Source: Heterotrichella gracilis (lineage: Eukaryota > Sar > Xanthophyceae > Tribonematales > Xanthonemataceae). Taken from it: a stretch of DNA of 64,000 nucleotides. Of this stretch, positions 11,241-24,500 are shown piece by piece. The stretch lies in assembly GCA_032358255.1 (NCBI GenBank), contig JAULBX010030596.1, positions 62,001 to 126,000 of the forward strand, written 5' to 3'. Numbering within the stretch: position 1 is the first letter of the stretch; each line of letters opens with the position of its first letter. Under the pieces are notes generated by a model that was not told the origin of the DNA, ran no database searches, and saw nothing but the letters and a program-made list of their open reading frames with translations. The translations under genes and the position numbers were made by a program.

Positions 11241-12332
11241 GCGCCTGGCTGTGCTGCGATGCCAGGGCTGTGGCCGCAGAGGCAGGGGGCGGATTCTCGT
11301 GCCCTGCTGCTGCATGGCTGCCGATTGGGGGGGTTTGGAGTGGGTTTGGATGGGTGTGGAGTGTGAAGATGTCAGGTCCATTCAGCACCGTGTACAAGGC
11401 TCTGGTGCTCTGCATCCCACACCTGGTGTGGCAGGGCTGTGGCGACAAAGGCAGGAGGCGGTGGCGCTTGCCCTGGTGAAGCTTGGGTACAAGTTGGACG
11501 GGTTTTGGGTGTAACTGGGTGTACTGTCTGTGCAGCATTTCCACCAGACCGAATGCCACGTGGGAATGCGCTACACCTGTGTGTGGGAAGGCAGGACCCT
11601 GCTGGCTGCAATTGGTATAGCCTGGGGGTTGTGGATGTTAGCTGCAGTTCTACCCATTTTGAATTCTGCTACGCTCAGTGAAGCTCGTCTTGAGGGGGCA
11701 AAAACTCCGCATCGGCCCTTTTTGCAGCATTTACGCAAGGATGCCAACTGGTTTCCCTTTCCCCGTACTGCGCTGTCTCATTATTATTGCACTTTATTCG
11801 AACTGTTATAGTTTTGGTATTTCACATTGTTCGCGTGGTCCACTTTTGTGTGCAATAACCCACAAAAAGCCCTTTGTAAGCACTCAACGCGTACCCATGG
11901 GCGCTCACCAACAATTGGTCTGCTGCCCTCGCAGCATAAATACGCCCAGCCACAAATCCACTGTGCCTTGGTGCACCCACCATGCATGACGAGGAGCAGT
12001 CTTTGTGTGTCACCCCCATTGGTGTCACCCAACCAGTCATACCCTGAGGGTTTTGGTTAGGGTTTTGTGAAGGGTTTTGGGTGACCCCTCTCCACTGGAC
12101 ACCTGTGTCACCTGTGCTGACGAGGTCCACTTGGCTGCTGTATCAGCTCAGATACCGACACCAAAAAACGTTTTATTCCAAATTAGATCCTTTCGGTGTT
12201 GAAGGTTGCGAGGTGCTTCCCTTCAGAGTTGCAAGCACTGGGTTGTGCTCTTCCTTTTGCTGTCTGCTCGGCCATGCATAAAAGGAGCTTCCAAAGGCTG
12301 GCTCGAGCAGCCGTGTCTCGGGCACCCAAAAG
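11241..12332. other. Intergenic region between RPA2 and the FAMeT/BACK/discoidin gene
   Basis: It holds the RPA2 3' region and the promoter of the next gene. The stretches near 11250-11320 and 11420-11490 resemble each other (GGCTGTGGC...GCAGGNGGCG), a weak tandem duplication. Near 12047-12080 there is a run of GGGTTTTGG words. No supported gene. Confidence 0.5.
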
Positions 12333-15300
12333 ATGCTGAGGGTGAACAGCAACAATGACCTGATCGTACCACCCTTTGAGTGTGCCTGGCTAACAGGAGA
12401 GGAACTCACGCTGCGGGAGGGAGCTGGGTGCGTGAGCTTTGAAGTAAAAGGTGCGACTTTTACTGGGCTGAAGAGTCTCGTGGTCCCGTTTCGAAACTTG
12501 TTACAGCGAGGTTGAAGAGGGCGATGCTGTGCAGGGGACAACGATGTGACCGTTATTTTGCGGCCAACGCCGGGCAGCAGGCGTTGGCAGCACCTGATCA
12601 GAAGGGACAGCAGCAGCAGCAGCAACCTGAGCAGTCACCGGCTGGGGGTGGAGAGCAACTACACTATCATACTGGGCAGCCACAGGAATAGCTGCCTGAA
12701 GATAGAGAAGGATGGCCAGCTGTGCGCCCAGGTACACCCTTTTCTCCACTCCTTGGTGTTGTAGCTTTTGCATATCTACTTGTGTTTCCAACCTGCCCTG
12801 TCTGCCACTGGGTTGCACAGCAGCACCTGAACTGCACAGCACAGCACGGCACACTACCTGAAACCACAACACCTTTTGAAAGCACAACACTGCAAAGCAG
12901 TCTGCTGTCTACCACTGAAAAGACAGCACAGCCCCAGGCATAGCACCAGATCCCATCCACCTCACGCCACAAAGCGCTCTGCCTACAGGTGGAGAACGTG
13001 CCTGGTGCCAAGCTGTCCCCCTCAGGCTTCAGCAAGTTCTGGATCAACTACCACAAGGGAGCAATCAGCGTGGGCTCCGGAGCCCCCGGCACAGACACCT
13101 TCTACGCCTGGACAGACCCCGACCCCATCCCAGACATAAAATACGTGGGGCTCAGCTCCTGGGACAAGCACGTGGGCTACCGGCGGATCGTCATGCTCCC
13201 CGCAGCCAACTTCCACCAAACCGGTACACAAAGAGCACCCGAGGAGCCCGACAGGATCCCTCAGTACCCTCCCCTTGCACAGCTGGCAGCCGAGGCGGTG
13301 ATAGGGGGGCTGTCGCCCCACACCGTGTTTGACGTGCTCCTGGTAGCGGAGCTGCTGGGTGGGGTGGTGCAGCCCATCTACGAGGCGGGGGTGGCCTACG
13401 CAGCGCAGCACTTTGAGGGCGCGGTGGCGGAGGATGGGCATGGGTTGTGCCAGCTCAGCGTGGGGACCCTGCTGGACCTGCTCAAGTGCCCTGCACTGGT
13501 GAGGGCTAGGTGGCAAGCATGGCACCTTGGCTGCTCAGATTTAGAACCATCTGCGTCGCCCGCCGCGTCAGCCTTGTTGTGCGGATGGATAAAAGGAGGC
13601 TATTGGCTTACAAAGCTGCATGACATGGGGTGGCGTTGCATGGCATGCGCAGTACACCTGGCAGCGCCACCTCTTCGGTTTTTGAAAGTGGGTTTGCACT
13701 TGATGCGCCCACCTGCCTAACCACCGTCCCACCAAACCTAACTTCTAAACCCTAAACCCTATCGTCTGCCCCACAGGACGCGGAGGAGAAGGCTGTGTTT
13801 GACGCGGTGCTGATGTGGTCCGAAGCTGCCCCTGGTGCCCGCCCCCTGTGTGACGTGGAGGTGCTGCTGCCATTCATACGCTTCCCGCTCATGTCACACC
13901 CGGAGCTGCAGGAGGTGGGTTGCATTCATAGGGTTTTAGGGTTACGTTAGGGTTTGGGCTGACGTGGAGGTGCTGCTGCCGTTCATACGCTTCCCGCTCA
14001 TGTTGCACCCGGAGCTGCAAGAGGTGGGTGTCGTATATAGGGTTTTAGGGTTAGGGTTAGGGTTTGGGTTTGGGCTGACGTGGAGGTGCTGCTGCCCTTC
14101 ATACGCTCATGTCGCACCCTGGGCTGCAGGATGCGGGGGCATCTTTGGTGGAGGTATAGGGTCTGGGGTGGCGGTATAGGTTTTTGGCTGAAAATTGAGA
14201 GGCTATTGGGTTTTCGTATGTTGTGCGCTCATGTTGCACTTATAGCTGCAGGGGAGGTGGTGGAGATTATGCTTGTATGGTACACATGTTCACGGCAGAT
14301 TACGTCTGTGCATTTACACCCGCTCCGCTTCGCCCTTCGCAGGTTGGTTGCCACCCCCTTGCCTCCACCAGCCATCTGCTCCAGGACCTAATTCAGGAGG
14401 CAATGGACTGCAATGCTACGGATGGGCAACTGGCAAAGGTGGGGCGCACTACAAGCGTTAAGTGTTTAGGGTTTAGGGGGGATGGGGGTCCGATGGTAGG
14501 GTAACGGGGTAGGTACAGCATTGACCACCATGACCCAGGGCCAAACAACTGGACCCAAAACCAGGCTCTTAGCACACAGATTCTGGGGCCCCATTTTGTA
14601 TCTACCTGTGGAAGGGGGATGGCTGTGCGCAAGGAAGCAACCCATCCCATGGTAGGTTTGCATGGTATGAGTTCTTCTCGAGGGGATGAGGAGGTGCAAT
14701 CCTGTAGGAATCCGGCTGATCCTGTTCCCTACCCTCCCGCAGCGTGCGTGCGTGCCCCTCCCGCTGGAGGGCAAGCGCTCCCTGCGCGCCCTCACCCCCC
14801 TTGAGGCCGCTGCCACCTGGCGATTCCAGCGGCGCCACTCCGCTGCCTGCCAGGAGCTGCTGTACATCTCGGATGGGGATTCTAATGGGGTGTGCCATCA
14901 CCTGGGGACCGAGTACGGTACGCGGCCGTGGGTCAACCCCATGGCTGCGGGGAGGCTGCACGTGTATGCGTCATCGCCGCACTGCCGCTCCACGGATGGC
15001 AAGGTGGGTGGTTCTTCAATCTTGCAGCTGAAATAGTCCGTGTGATCGGTATGGGGCGCACTGCCAGCGGCCAAAGCACCAGTGCCTGTACCTGGTGCAG
15101 GGGTACTTGCGCACACGGGATCCCACACATGCATCCACAGCCACGCCCCAGGACATCTAATCTATGTCTCCATTGTATATACATGGTCGCTCATCTGTAA
15201 CCAGGCGCTTGTTCGTCAGCTTCATCTTTGCTTTCCCCCCCCATCTTATCTCAATCACTCCCCCTCTCCTGCCAGGCCCTCGTCTCCCGCAACTTCGTGC

Positions 15301-15976
15301 ACACCAGCTTTGCCGGCCCGCTGCTGGAGGGGGGGCGCCTGGTGAGCTGGTGGGTGCTTGACCTTGGCCCTGAGCACCGGCTGGTGGCCAACTACTACAC
15401 GCTGAGGCAGGACGGGAGCCAGGACTACTTGAGGAGCTGGGTGCTACAGGTGGGTGGGGGTGTTGAGGCACAAACGCAGTTGATTTGTTGCATTACAGTA
15501 CGACTTTTACAGCAAGGAAAAAATAAAGTAAAATAATTGTAAATACAATCTGGAACACTGGAAGCGGCCTGTATGGTGGAGTGAATACAAGAATATACAC
15601 AGGGCCATCACCTGGACCTCACAGGCACCTTTAACAAGGACCAGAACCCGCACCCCTTGCATGCCTCCACCGACCACCACCACCTCACCTCACCCACACA
15701 CCGCAGGGCTCCAACAGCGGCCACACATGGGTGGACCTGCGGCACCACACAGCCGACGCCACCCTCCAGATGCCCAAGCAGTACGCCTCGTGGCCCGTCA
15801 CCGGCCGAGCTGCCGCGCTGCCCTACAGGATGTTCCGTGTGGCCCTCCTGGAGCCCAACCCCGGGGCGCCCAACCCGCGCCACGTGGCGCTCTCTTACCT
15901 GGAGCTGTACGGCTACTTTCTCAAGGGGGAGGGGGTGGGCGGGGGGCGGCAGCAGGCGGCGGGGGCGGCGGGGTGA
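12333..15976 (+). CDS. FAMeT-like / BACK / discoidin-like protein related to At2g30600, without recognisable BTB cores
   Basis: Exons: 12333-12450, 12535-12731, 12989-13498, 13777-13914, 14343-14438, 14743-15003, 15276-15449, 15707-15976; phases agree, 587 aa. The N-terminal FAMeT-like domain (V-P-P-F-E-C-A-W; Y-T-I-I-L-G-S-H-R-N; Y-V-G-L-S-S-W-D-K-H-V-G-Y-R) is clear. A BACK-like helical segment follows (E-K-A-V-F-D-A-V-L-M-W). The C-terminal discoidin-like part carries Y-I-S-D-G-D-S-N-G-V, W-V-N-P, S-F-A-G-P, and N-Y-Y-T-L-R-Q-D-G-S, ending Y-L-E-L-Y-G-Y-F. The Arabidopsis relative has two BTB domains in between and is about 800 aa; here that stretch is about 220 residues shorter and only helices like the end of a BTB domain remain. 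Exon 3 is open throughout but could contain a 66-bp intron at 13224-13289. The role is unknown; BTB-BACK relatives are Cullin-3 adaptors, which would need a BTB core. Confidence 0.85.
13845..14150 (+). repeat. Three tandem copies of the 3' edge of exon 4 (about 116-bp unit)
   Basis: The exon 4 end encoding D-V-E-V-L-L-P-F-I-R-F-P-L (real copy 13854-13914) is repeated at about 13961-14025 and 14077-14135. Each exon-edge copy is followed by a GGTGGGT-type donor (decayed in the third) and then by GGGTTTTAGGGTTA-like telomere words before the next copy. The second copy is about 95 percent identical; the third has a deletion within the exon part. Confidence 0.92.
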
Positions 15977-17731
15977 AGTAAGTTGCTTTTTTTGTCGGTG
16001 TGAATTTAATGTCAGCTATTTTACCACCGCGGCCGAGGGCAGCAGGCAGCGGAGGAGGAGGCGCCGCTGCAAGGGGGGTTATCATTTGTTGGGGCAGCGG
16101 TGGTCACTTGGGAGGGTGCAGGGCGGCGTGAAATTCTATTTTATTGAATATTGTGTACTTCTACTTCCCAACTGTGCAGCACGTGCTGCTGGGGTACTGT
16201 GGCACCTGGGTGGGTGGGTGGCTTGGTAAGGGGCGAGGGTTGACAGGATGTTGCGGGGGCTCTGGGTGCAACAAAAGAAAGGGGTTTGAGGGCACACAAG
16301 GGTGGGGGTTGGGGCGCTTAGCGCTGCCAAGGGTTGAGGACCTTTGCATCGCAGCAGTACTGGGTAGTGGGTTGTATTGGTGCAGTTTGGCATTGTGACA
16401 TTTTGCTGACAGTGGGATTGCTGGTGTCACAGATTTTTGGCGGTTGGTTGGCGCTTTTCTGGTTATGATTTACAAGGTATTGCATGGCCACTCCTGGTGT
16501 ACGTCACCACCACAACATATGTATAATGCCAACGCAAGCATGTACTTCTTTAGGGCGACAACATTGAGGTTGAGCAAGGGTGTAGTGATAGGATGTACAG
16601 CGCACAGATTGGTCAGGCGTGCTGGTGCACACATTGGGAGCCGCTGGGGCTGTGGGGTGCTATATTGTTTGTGGCTGAGTGACAATGGTACAGCATACTG
16701 CATGCAGGCCCAGTGGGTTACCTCATGTGCGGCAACACGTGCGGTACCCACCGGTGCCAATAAATTTTCTTTTCAGGAGTGAGAGTATTCATTTACCAAC
16801 GACGTGGTGCAGTGCATGCCGCGTGCTTGGTTTTCTTGCTTGAGAGCACACCAGCACACTGTCAATTTTAACGGTTTAAACTTTTTTTTTTAAAATTTAA
16901 ATAAAAATAAATATTCCAACAATTTGGCCGCATTCAGCATTGCTTGCCACTTGGCGCCGCGCCACAGTTTGTATCAATGACTTGATCCTGTCTGCCTGAC
17001 AGTGTAATTTATTTACGAACTGAAGCAGACTAGGGACATGAGGCGGACTAGGGCCATGATGCCAGGCACCCCAACGGGTGGTCCGGATGCCACCTAGGTT
17101 GTGATGTCTTTGGAACCATTGAATGCACGGCACAGCAGTCGAAGGCGGCCTCAAATCAAGGCGGAGTTCAAGCCCGATGTCTGAATCACTGAGGGATGTT
17201 GCATTTGTTGTTCTAGCCATGGCATGGGCTACCAGGAGCATGCTTAGCCTATGCACTGGCTTCTCTATGCATGCTATTCACGCCCTGAGCCACAGCACGA
17301 TATATTTATTTTTACCAGAATGGCGCTCCAGTAACCCTTGAAAGTTAATTTGCAATTGCTGTTGTGGGGCCATGTATGCAATGTGGCTGGCAGCCACAGT
17401 TGCAACAAAGTTCTGTCAAAGCCATGATGGCAGCGCTTGTGCTACACTGAGTGGCAAATTAAATGATTCCCGGGTTATCATATTGTTACAACAGCGCTTT
17501 CCAAAATTCTCAGTACGTACAACATTTTCTTCTCAGTAGCAAATGGGACAAGCCCACCAAAAAATGGGGATAAGCCCCCAGCACCGCGCCCCCGTTCACC
17601 ACGTTAGATCAACGGGATGGCGCCAACACAGCATTTGTAGATGAATCACATCCCACGTGGCCCCCCCTGGGGTCTCCAAATGAGGAGCGCCCCAAAATGT
17701 CTGCAACAAGGCACCAAGGCCCAGAAGTAGT
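15977..17731. other. Convergent intergenic region between the FAMeT/BACK gene and LHCII
   Basis: Both flanking genes end into this 1.75-kb stretch, so it should contain two 3' UTRs. A copy of the end of the FAMeT/BACK terminal exon (GGGCAGCAGGC...GCGG) appears near 16030-16060. A minus-strand TGTAA at about 17483 could serve LHCII. The open frames are unrelated to known motifs. An A/T run lies near 16880-16915. Confidence 0.5.
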
Positions 17732-20228
17732 CTATGGGGTGAACTTGGTGGCGGCGGCGAAGCCGTTGACAGTCTGCACAAAGAAACACACACAGGGTCA
17801 GCACTGGGTGGCGCAGTTGCAGGGAAAAGACCTCGCCAGCTGAAACTTGATGCCGGGCTAGCAACGCAGGTTTGCATCCCATCCCATCCCATTCCACAAC
17901 ACAGGCAAGTGTGCGTGCAGAAGATAAAAGAAGATTGCGTGTGTGCAGCTGCTTGCAAGCACTTATCCATGGGTCAGCCAGGTGGCCTGTTTACTATCTA
18001 GGGTTTGCAACTCAGCAAAGTCGTCGGTGAGGTTCTCCATGGATTATTTCCAAGCACTCAGGCAGGTTCTGACCCACTCTGTTCTCGACCCTTGCCAGTC
18101 GCACATCCATGTGGACGAGCAGCTTGCAAGGGTCGTAACCAGAGGCTGGGCAAGACCCGTCCCGAGTCCATGGAATTACCCACAGGGTTTTTACAAGTGG
18201 CCAAGTGTCGGTTCAGGGTTTTGCAATTCATCCTTGGGTCGGTCCAGGTTAGGTTCTCCACAGGGTTTTAGGATTGGCCAGGTGGTCTGTCTAGGGTTTA
18301 GGGTTTTACGACTCACCCATGGGTCAGCCAGGTGGTCGGTGAGATTCTCCACGGGGCTCTTGCCGGTCACGATGGCCTGCACGAAGAAGCCGAACATGGA
18401 GAACATGGCCAGGCGCCCGTTCTTGATCTCCTTCACCTTGAGCTCGGCAAGGGTCTCGGGGTCGTCGGCCAGGCCCAGGGGGTCGAAGTTGCCGCCGGGG
18501 TAGACCTTGTCCAGGCCCTCGCCGGCGGGCCCGCCGTTGACGCGGTAGCCCTCGATGGCTCCCATGAGGATCACCTGGAGATGGGGAGTGGCGGGTGAGC
18601 GGGTGGCGTGGGGGATGCTCTTGAGTATGATGTGGGTAGCGAGTAGGGGTGCCATGGACTAGTGCCTGGTGGGATGCGGGGCCAAGAGTTGGTGGTGGCA
18701 GGCTTCTGAAGGTGCAGCATGTGGTGGGTGGTGATGAGGTGCGCAGTGCTCTGGCATGTGGTGCATGTGGCATCCCATGCCATCCCCAAAGGGCTTCATC
18801 GATGATGCTCTGCAGAAGCGTACCTGGGTGATGACGATAGCCACGATGGACTGGGCGTGCACCAGGGAGGAGTTGCCCAGGTAGTCCAGGCCGCCGTCGG
18901 CGAAGATCTGTGCTCCGGCCTTGAACCACACGGGCTCGCCGAATGTGATGCCGCCGTAGGTGGACAGCAGCTCGGGGGTGAGGCACCCCAGAGCGCCGAG
19001 CATGGCCCAGCGAGCGTGGATCACCTCGATCTCGCGGTAGCGGGCGAAGGTCTCGGGGTCGGCGGACAGGCCGGCGGTGTCCCAGCCGTAGTCACCTGCG
19101 GCAGGAAGGTCATTCAATATGTCGGTTGTGTGCAGTGTCGATGAGGTGGGTTCCGGACTGGCAATAAGGAGGTGCTGAATCGCAGGGCTATCCAGGATGC
19201 TCGGTAACTAGGTGCAAGAAGCTAACCGTTCGCTGCATTAGTGTGTCCCTGAACTGGTGAAGAAGCTGGCCCATGGATAGCGCATTGATACTTTTCAGGA
19301 TGGTGCATCCCCTCTTTCGGGAATGCGGGCTGATGGGTCTTTCCTGTGTGTCGAGTTCGCACCTGGGTACTCCCCGGTGAGGTAGGATGGCACTCCGGTG
19401 AAGGGGCCAAGGAACTGCAAGGCAACAGAGTTGTAAATTGGTCGTTGTCCATGTGACCGACTCTCGAAGCAACAGCACAAGGGTGCGACTCGCAGTGCAT
19501 CACCAAGCAGCAGGTGGTTACGGCAGGGGTACAGAGGATGCAAGTATCAGGGCAGAACAGGCGTGAATTTGGCACTGGCGGCGTGATTGAGTAGTGCATT
19601 GGTGCAATGCTGCAGATAGACAGCTGTGATAGGGCCACGCTATACAGGGGGCAGCGTTGCAGGATACGCAAGATGGGTTGGGCCATCAACCCTTTGTTGC
19701 TCGCGGTTGTGCTTACCGTGGGGCGGTCGGCGCCATACCTGCAAGGAGAATAGAGTGGCGTTAACCGCTGTGCGGAAAACAAGAGCGCATGATGGTGCAG
19801 GGCGAATACTCTTCTTTGGCGCGGAAAACACGATAAGGTCGCGATAGGCATCGAGATGCCGTGCAACAGGGCAAACTTTCAAGGGGGCAAGCACGCACCA
19901 GAAGCTCTCGGGCTCCACCTTCTTGCTCTTGACGGTCCTGCGCATCTCCGTCACCCTCTGCATAGATAGGCACAAAACCGTCTTAGTCACACCCCATGAA
20001 ACACCTCACGGCCATCAGCCACACCCACATCGCCCCCCACAAGCCCCACACCACGTTGACAACCCGCGCACACCCACAGAGCCCAGATGCCTCCAAGCAC
20101 GCGTGCTTTACAATACATGTTGTCGCTTCTGTCCGCAAGTGACGTACCTTGGAGGAGGAGGAGGAGCCGCTGGCCTTAGCGGCCAGGGCGGTGGTGCTGC
20201 CCAGGAAGGTCTTGGTTGCCATGGCCAT
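17732..20228 (-). CDS. LHCBM: Major light-harvesting chlorophyll a/b-binding protein of LHCII, 7 exons
   Basis: Exons (5' to 3' on the minus strand): 20148-20228, 19899-19957, 19717-19738, 19363-19414, 18824-19095, 18317-18574, 17732-17773; 261 aa. It binds chlorophyll a/b and carotenoids in thylakoids as part of the trimeric PSII antenna. The Ser/Ala/Lys-rich start (M-A-M-A-T-K...S-S-S-S-S-K) is a transit peptide. The trimerisation-type motif is present as W-Y-G-A-D-R (residues about 47-52), followed by G-D-Y-G-W-D. Helix B carries [13 protein letters not shown] and helix A carries [15 protein letters not shown], the two chlorophyll-binding ExxHxR/ExxNxR motifs. The end is A-A-A-T-K-F-T-P. 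The unusually short exon 3 (22 bp) is supported by phase. Intron 6 holds copies of the exon 6 edge. Confidence 0.95.
17963..18300 (-). repeat. Decayed copies of the 3' edge of LHCII exon 6, in intron 6
   Basis: The exon 6 end (plus-strand text CCCATGGGTCAGCCAGGTGG, then TCGGTGAG and TTCTCCA) recurs near 17968-18043 and, more decayed, near 18237-18290. TCTAGGGTTT- and TTTAGGGTTTT-type words lie between the copies. The real edge (donor just below 18317) is the one joined to the open exon. Confidence 0.8.
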
Positions 20229-21549
20229 GGTTGCTAGAGGTCTGGGAATGAGTGATCCTCACCGTGTTACTGGTAAGGGTGCCGGTTGTGGGGCTCGAGC
20301 TGCGTTTATGTGGCGAAGCAGTTGGCGCGAGCACTGGGCACAATCTTGGTGCGCAACGGGGCAGGCTCACGATTGGGCCAGAGGTCGATTCGTGCTGCGG
20401 AGCCGCATCCGAGGTGGCAGGATATGGTCCCCGGGAAAGAGGTTTTGGGGATGAAAATTACATATTCGGGGATGCTCGGAGACCGCTGCACAACATTTTA
20501 AATCTCTGCAACCACAGCTCATGCAGGCTGCCACTGATTTACTCGGATGGACTTGACGATCCAGTGATTCAGCAGTGCTGCCGTGTTACAGTAACTCGCC
20601 GCTGTCAAACAATCTACCCGGTCCGCCGAGCAAGCAACTTTTACACGAGTTGGTGGCAAGTGCCTTGATTGGCGCCAGGCCCTGCTGGTGGCTCCAGCTA
20701 GACAGGGGACCAACTGCTTGCAATAAATGACAGAAACAGCCCTTCTAGAGATAGCGTAATAATGGATAGAGCAAGTTAAGCACTTTGATGCAAAACAGTA
20801 CTGGAGAGAGCTGTATTGTACGCTTCTGAATGAGTGCACAGGTGACCTAAGGCAGGGGCGCCCACAACAACGACAAGTCGCGCGCAGCAAATGCCAAGGC
20901 AGTGTCATTTTCAGATAGACAATAAAAAAAGCGCATATGGTTTAGGGTAGTTTCAAAAGACCCTGAAACCCTACACCAATGCTGTTGGCATACTAGCACC
21001 ACAACGAACTGCGTTACCTGACGTCCCCAAGAGAACTCCCCTTGCCCTTCCCCCTAAAATTTACTCAACTACCCCTTATACCCCGTCCCTACCCCATTCC
21101 GCTTCCCAACCCCAGCCCTCGACTTCATCGCGGCCGCTTCCCCCCCAACCACCGCCCCCTGGCGCCCAGCGCTACCCCCCCTTCCCTCCCTCCCCACCCA
21201 CCACCCCTGGCAAACGAGCCCAACCGATGGTGCAGCCTTTGGTCTGCAAGGGGCCCTACGGGTGCAGGCGCATCCCCTCCTCAACACTCGCCCTCAAACC
21301 GCGCCACCTTGCAGTGGGCCTCTGCCAGGTCTAGAACACCTTCCGAGTGCACCCACAAGGGAATGGTGCAGCGCTGCAACCACCCGTCCTCAAGCCGCCA
21401 GGGCTGTCAGGAGCACACCGCGCGGGATGGATGCGCCCCTCTGCTACATAAACTTACTCCCCCCTTGCGAGGTGTCCCCTGGGACAGCATGTCTGGAGAA
21501 GCCCCCAGCCAGCCGGCGTTGGAGACACCTACCCATGCCTCCCCCGCCC
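20229..21549. other. Intergenic region: LHCII promoter side and POLD1 3' flank
   Basis: LHCII starts on its left edge and POLD1 ends on its right edge, both on the minus strand. The right part (21040-21300) is C-rich. Near 21470-21550 the text CCAGCC...GTTGGAGACACC resembles decayed terminal-exon-like sequence but I cannot align it well. No further gene is supported. Confidence 0.45.
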
Positions 21550-24500
21550 TCACCAGTCCTCGAAGCGAGCCACCTGGCCATGGGCCTCAGCCAGATCTTT
21601 CTGCACCTTGCGGCGGCGGTAGAAGATGGGGCAGTCGCGGCTGGTGCACAGCACCTGGGGCATAAGATATACCATTAAATTTATGTGCTTACCGTGGACA
21701 TCCGTGTATTTGATACATAGCAACGTTGGGTGCAGTGGATGATCATCAGAATTGGCCCCTAAGGACAAAAATGCACGATGTGGGCCCACTCTGAATTGCC
21801 AATATGGATGAACTTGCGTCCCACGTGTTGATACCATACTACACAAAGCAGTAAGCTGGTGGCGGCTGGAAATTTTCTGTAATGAGGACCTATGCAGCCC
21901 ACGATAGTGTGTCCGCTTGCAATTAAGACCGACGCATGCTTCAAAGCCTGTTGAGCATGGTTTTAGAGATTCCTCACCTCCTGGTGCAGCGAGCCCTGGC
22001 ATCGCTGGCACTGCACCCACAGGCTGCTGAACTGCGCCTCAAGGTCGTTCACACTTGTCAGCATGCGGCGGTAGATGTCGGCCTCGCCGGGCTGGCAGTG
22101 CTTGCACAGCGAGGTGGCGCCAGGTGGCAGCGGGGCCTTGCAGCCCAGGCAGGATGGGCGCACCTTGGCAAAGCGCATGATGCCTCCGGCCGCCAGGGAG
22201 GGGGTGGTGACGGTGATGCAGCGGGTGTGGTCGCCTGGAGGAAGAAGGATTGAGTGCAGTCAGATTTGATGGTGGAATATGACTGCTGTTTTAAGCACGG
22301 CGAGCAATAAATAATTGTAATTACTGCTGTTATGGAATGAAATCGTTTTCCTGAGCCAAGGTATGCTATGGCAGAATTAGAAGAAAGTGATAATCCCGCA
22401 CAATTTAATAATTACTCAGAACTAAAAAGGGCTTTTACTATGGAATACAGCTGCTCGGTAAAGCATGGGAGCACAAAGCCACCACTTGACCACCCCACAC
22501 CAACCCCCACCACCAACCCCACCACGCACCCGTCAGCAGCTGCTTGGGGTCCTTCATGATGGGCTCAAAGATGCGCATCAGCGGCTGCGCAAGGTGGTGC
22601 TCCAAATAGTGCTGGCAGTCGATGGGCAGGTTGTTCTCCAGCGCAAAGATGGGGTCCTCCGCTTTCTCGTATGCTTTCGCCCCCTTGGCGGCCTTGACGA
22701 TGACGTAAGGCACACGGTCCCCCACCACGGGTGCGGTGGCTGGGTCCCGCTTGCGCATCTTCTTGGTCAGCTCCACGTGCGCCACCTTGTTCTCGTAGCC
22801 GTCGGTGTCCTGGGTCAGGCCCTGGGAGGTGGGGTGGAGAGCATGTGAGCAAAACATCAGTCATTATTTTCGCATCAATTTTTAACGACTATATTCTGTG
22901 CGCCTTCTTGGCCAGCTCCACACCCTGGAGGATTTTTGGGGTGTGCGCAAAGGTTACGAGTAATACCCATGTTGGTCTGTGTAAAATCATAAATCGATTT
23001 TTAATTCGTAATCGAAATATTGGCACCCATCACCACCGCCGCCGTTGCCACCACACCACCACCCCCACCCCCACCGCCACCGCCACCGTCCCCCCCACCA
23101 CCCCCACACCACCCCCATGACCACCACCACACCTGGGATGATCAGCAGCAACACTATCACATTCTATAATGACTTATTAATAACAACTACATAATTCCCA
23201 CCTTTGTGATGACCAGCAGCGAGAGGTCCAGCCTGTTCATGAGTAGGTCGCTGATGGTGGACTTGACGTACTCCACCGCCCCCGCCACGTCGCGCTCCAC
23301 CAGCATCTTCTCCAGGCATGTGGTCACCACGTTGCGCACAAGCAGGCAGTTGTCGCGCCGAACGGTCTCAATGCCCTAGGGAAGAACAACATTGGTACAA
23401 ATTTCATTTATTTGACATCGATTCATTTTTCCACTAAGAAAGTAATCAAAACTAAAATCTACAATGACCCACAAAATGGAGATTTAATCCACAAATGCAT
23501 TGACTGTACAGTGACAATATTGACGACAAGGCAGTGCTTCTTCACTCCACATTAGAGGCCTCTCCTGGTGTGCCTAATCAGGTGATTAACTATAGAGCTC
23601 AACCAGCTGGAATTTATGAACCAACGCAAGCAAGAGGATCCCTAAAACCCTACACCCGCGCAACATAAACCCTAAAACCCTAACCCTAAACCTCACCTTT
23701 GTGTCCATCTTGTCGTGCTTGTGCGGGTTTGTCCACAGCAGCCCCGCGTATCTCTTCTTGCTGATGAGCAGGTAGGGGAAGTACACCTTCTCAAACTCAA
23801 GCTTGATGGGGTGCGGGAAGGTCTGGGACACGAGCGCGGCAGCCTCGGTACCCAGCTTCATGGCTTCCTCGATGCTGTCAACCTGGGTGATGGGGGGGGT
23901 GGCGGAGTAGTTGGTTACGTGCATGTCAACAGTACACCCAGATGCAGCAATTCAACCACATTGGGGTTTTGGGGTTCAGCTTTCTCGGTGGGGGTTGGGG
24001 ATCCAAAGGGAGGGCAGCAGGGGGGCAGGGCCGCTGGTGAGGTGAAGATATACCAAGTCAATTTCTTGCCCATTAAATCATAGTCAAATCAATTCGAATG
24101 GTCCACGATCGATAAATTAAACTTGTGACCCATATTCTAACCCTGACGCACGTTGAACTTGACCATGACCGAGTCGGTGTCTCCGTAGATGACGTCGCTG
24201 TCCCCCGCATAGCCCTTGGCCTTGTTGTAGTGCTCCATGACCATGCTCCTGGGAGGGGGGCATGTTCTGTCAGATTGGGAGAGTTTGGCAAAGGGAGAAG
24301 GCTGGAATAGGCTCAGAATATTTTGCCAGCATCACTCAAATGCGCAAAGCCCTGCCAAATATGTAACCTTCATGGCAAAACTATCGGGTATGCAGGGACC
24401 TTTGATGTGATGCGAAAATTCAGATTCGTGTTGCGGAGCTCTCACAGACACCACCACCACCACCACTTCACTTCTTTGAGGTCCATCTCTTTCCCGCACC

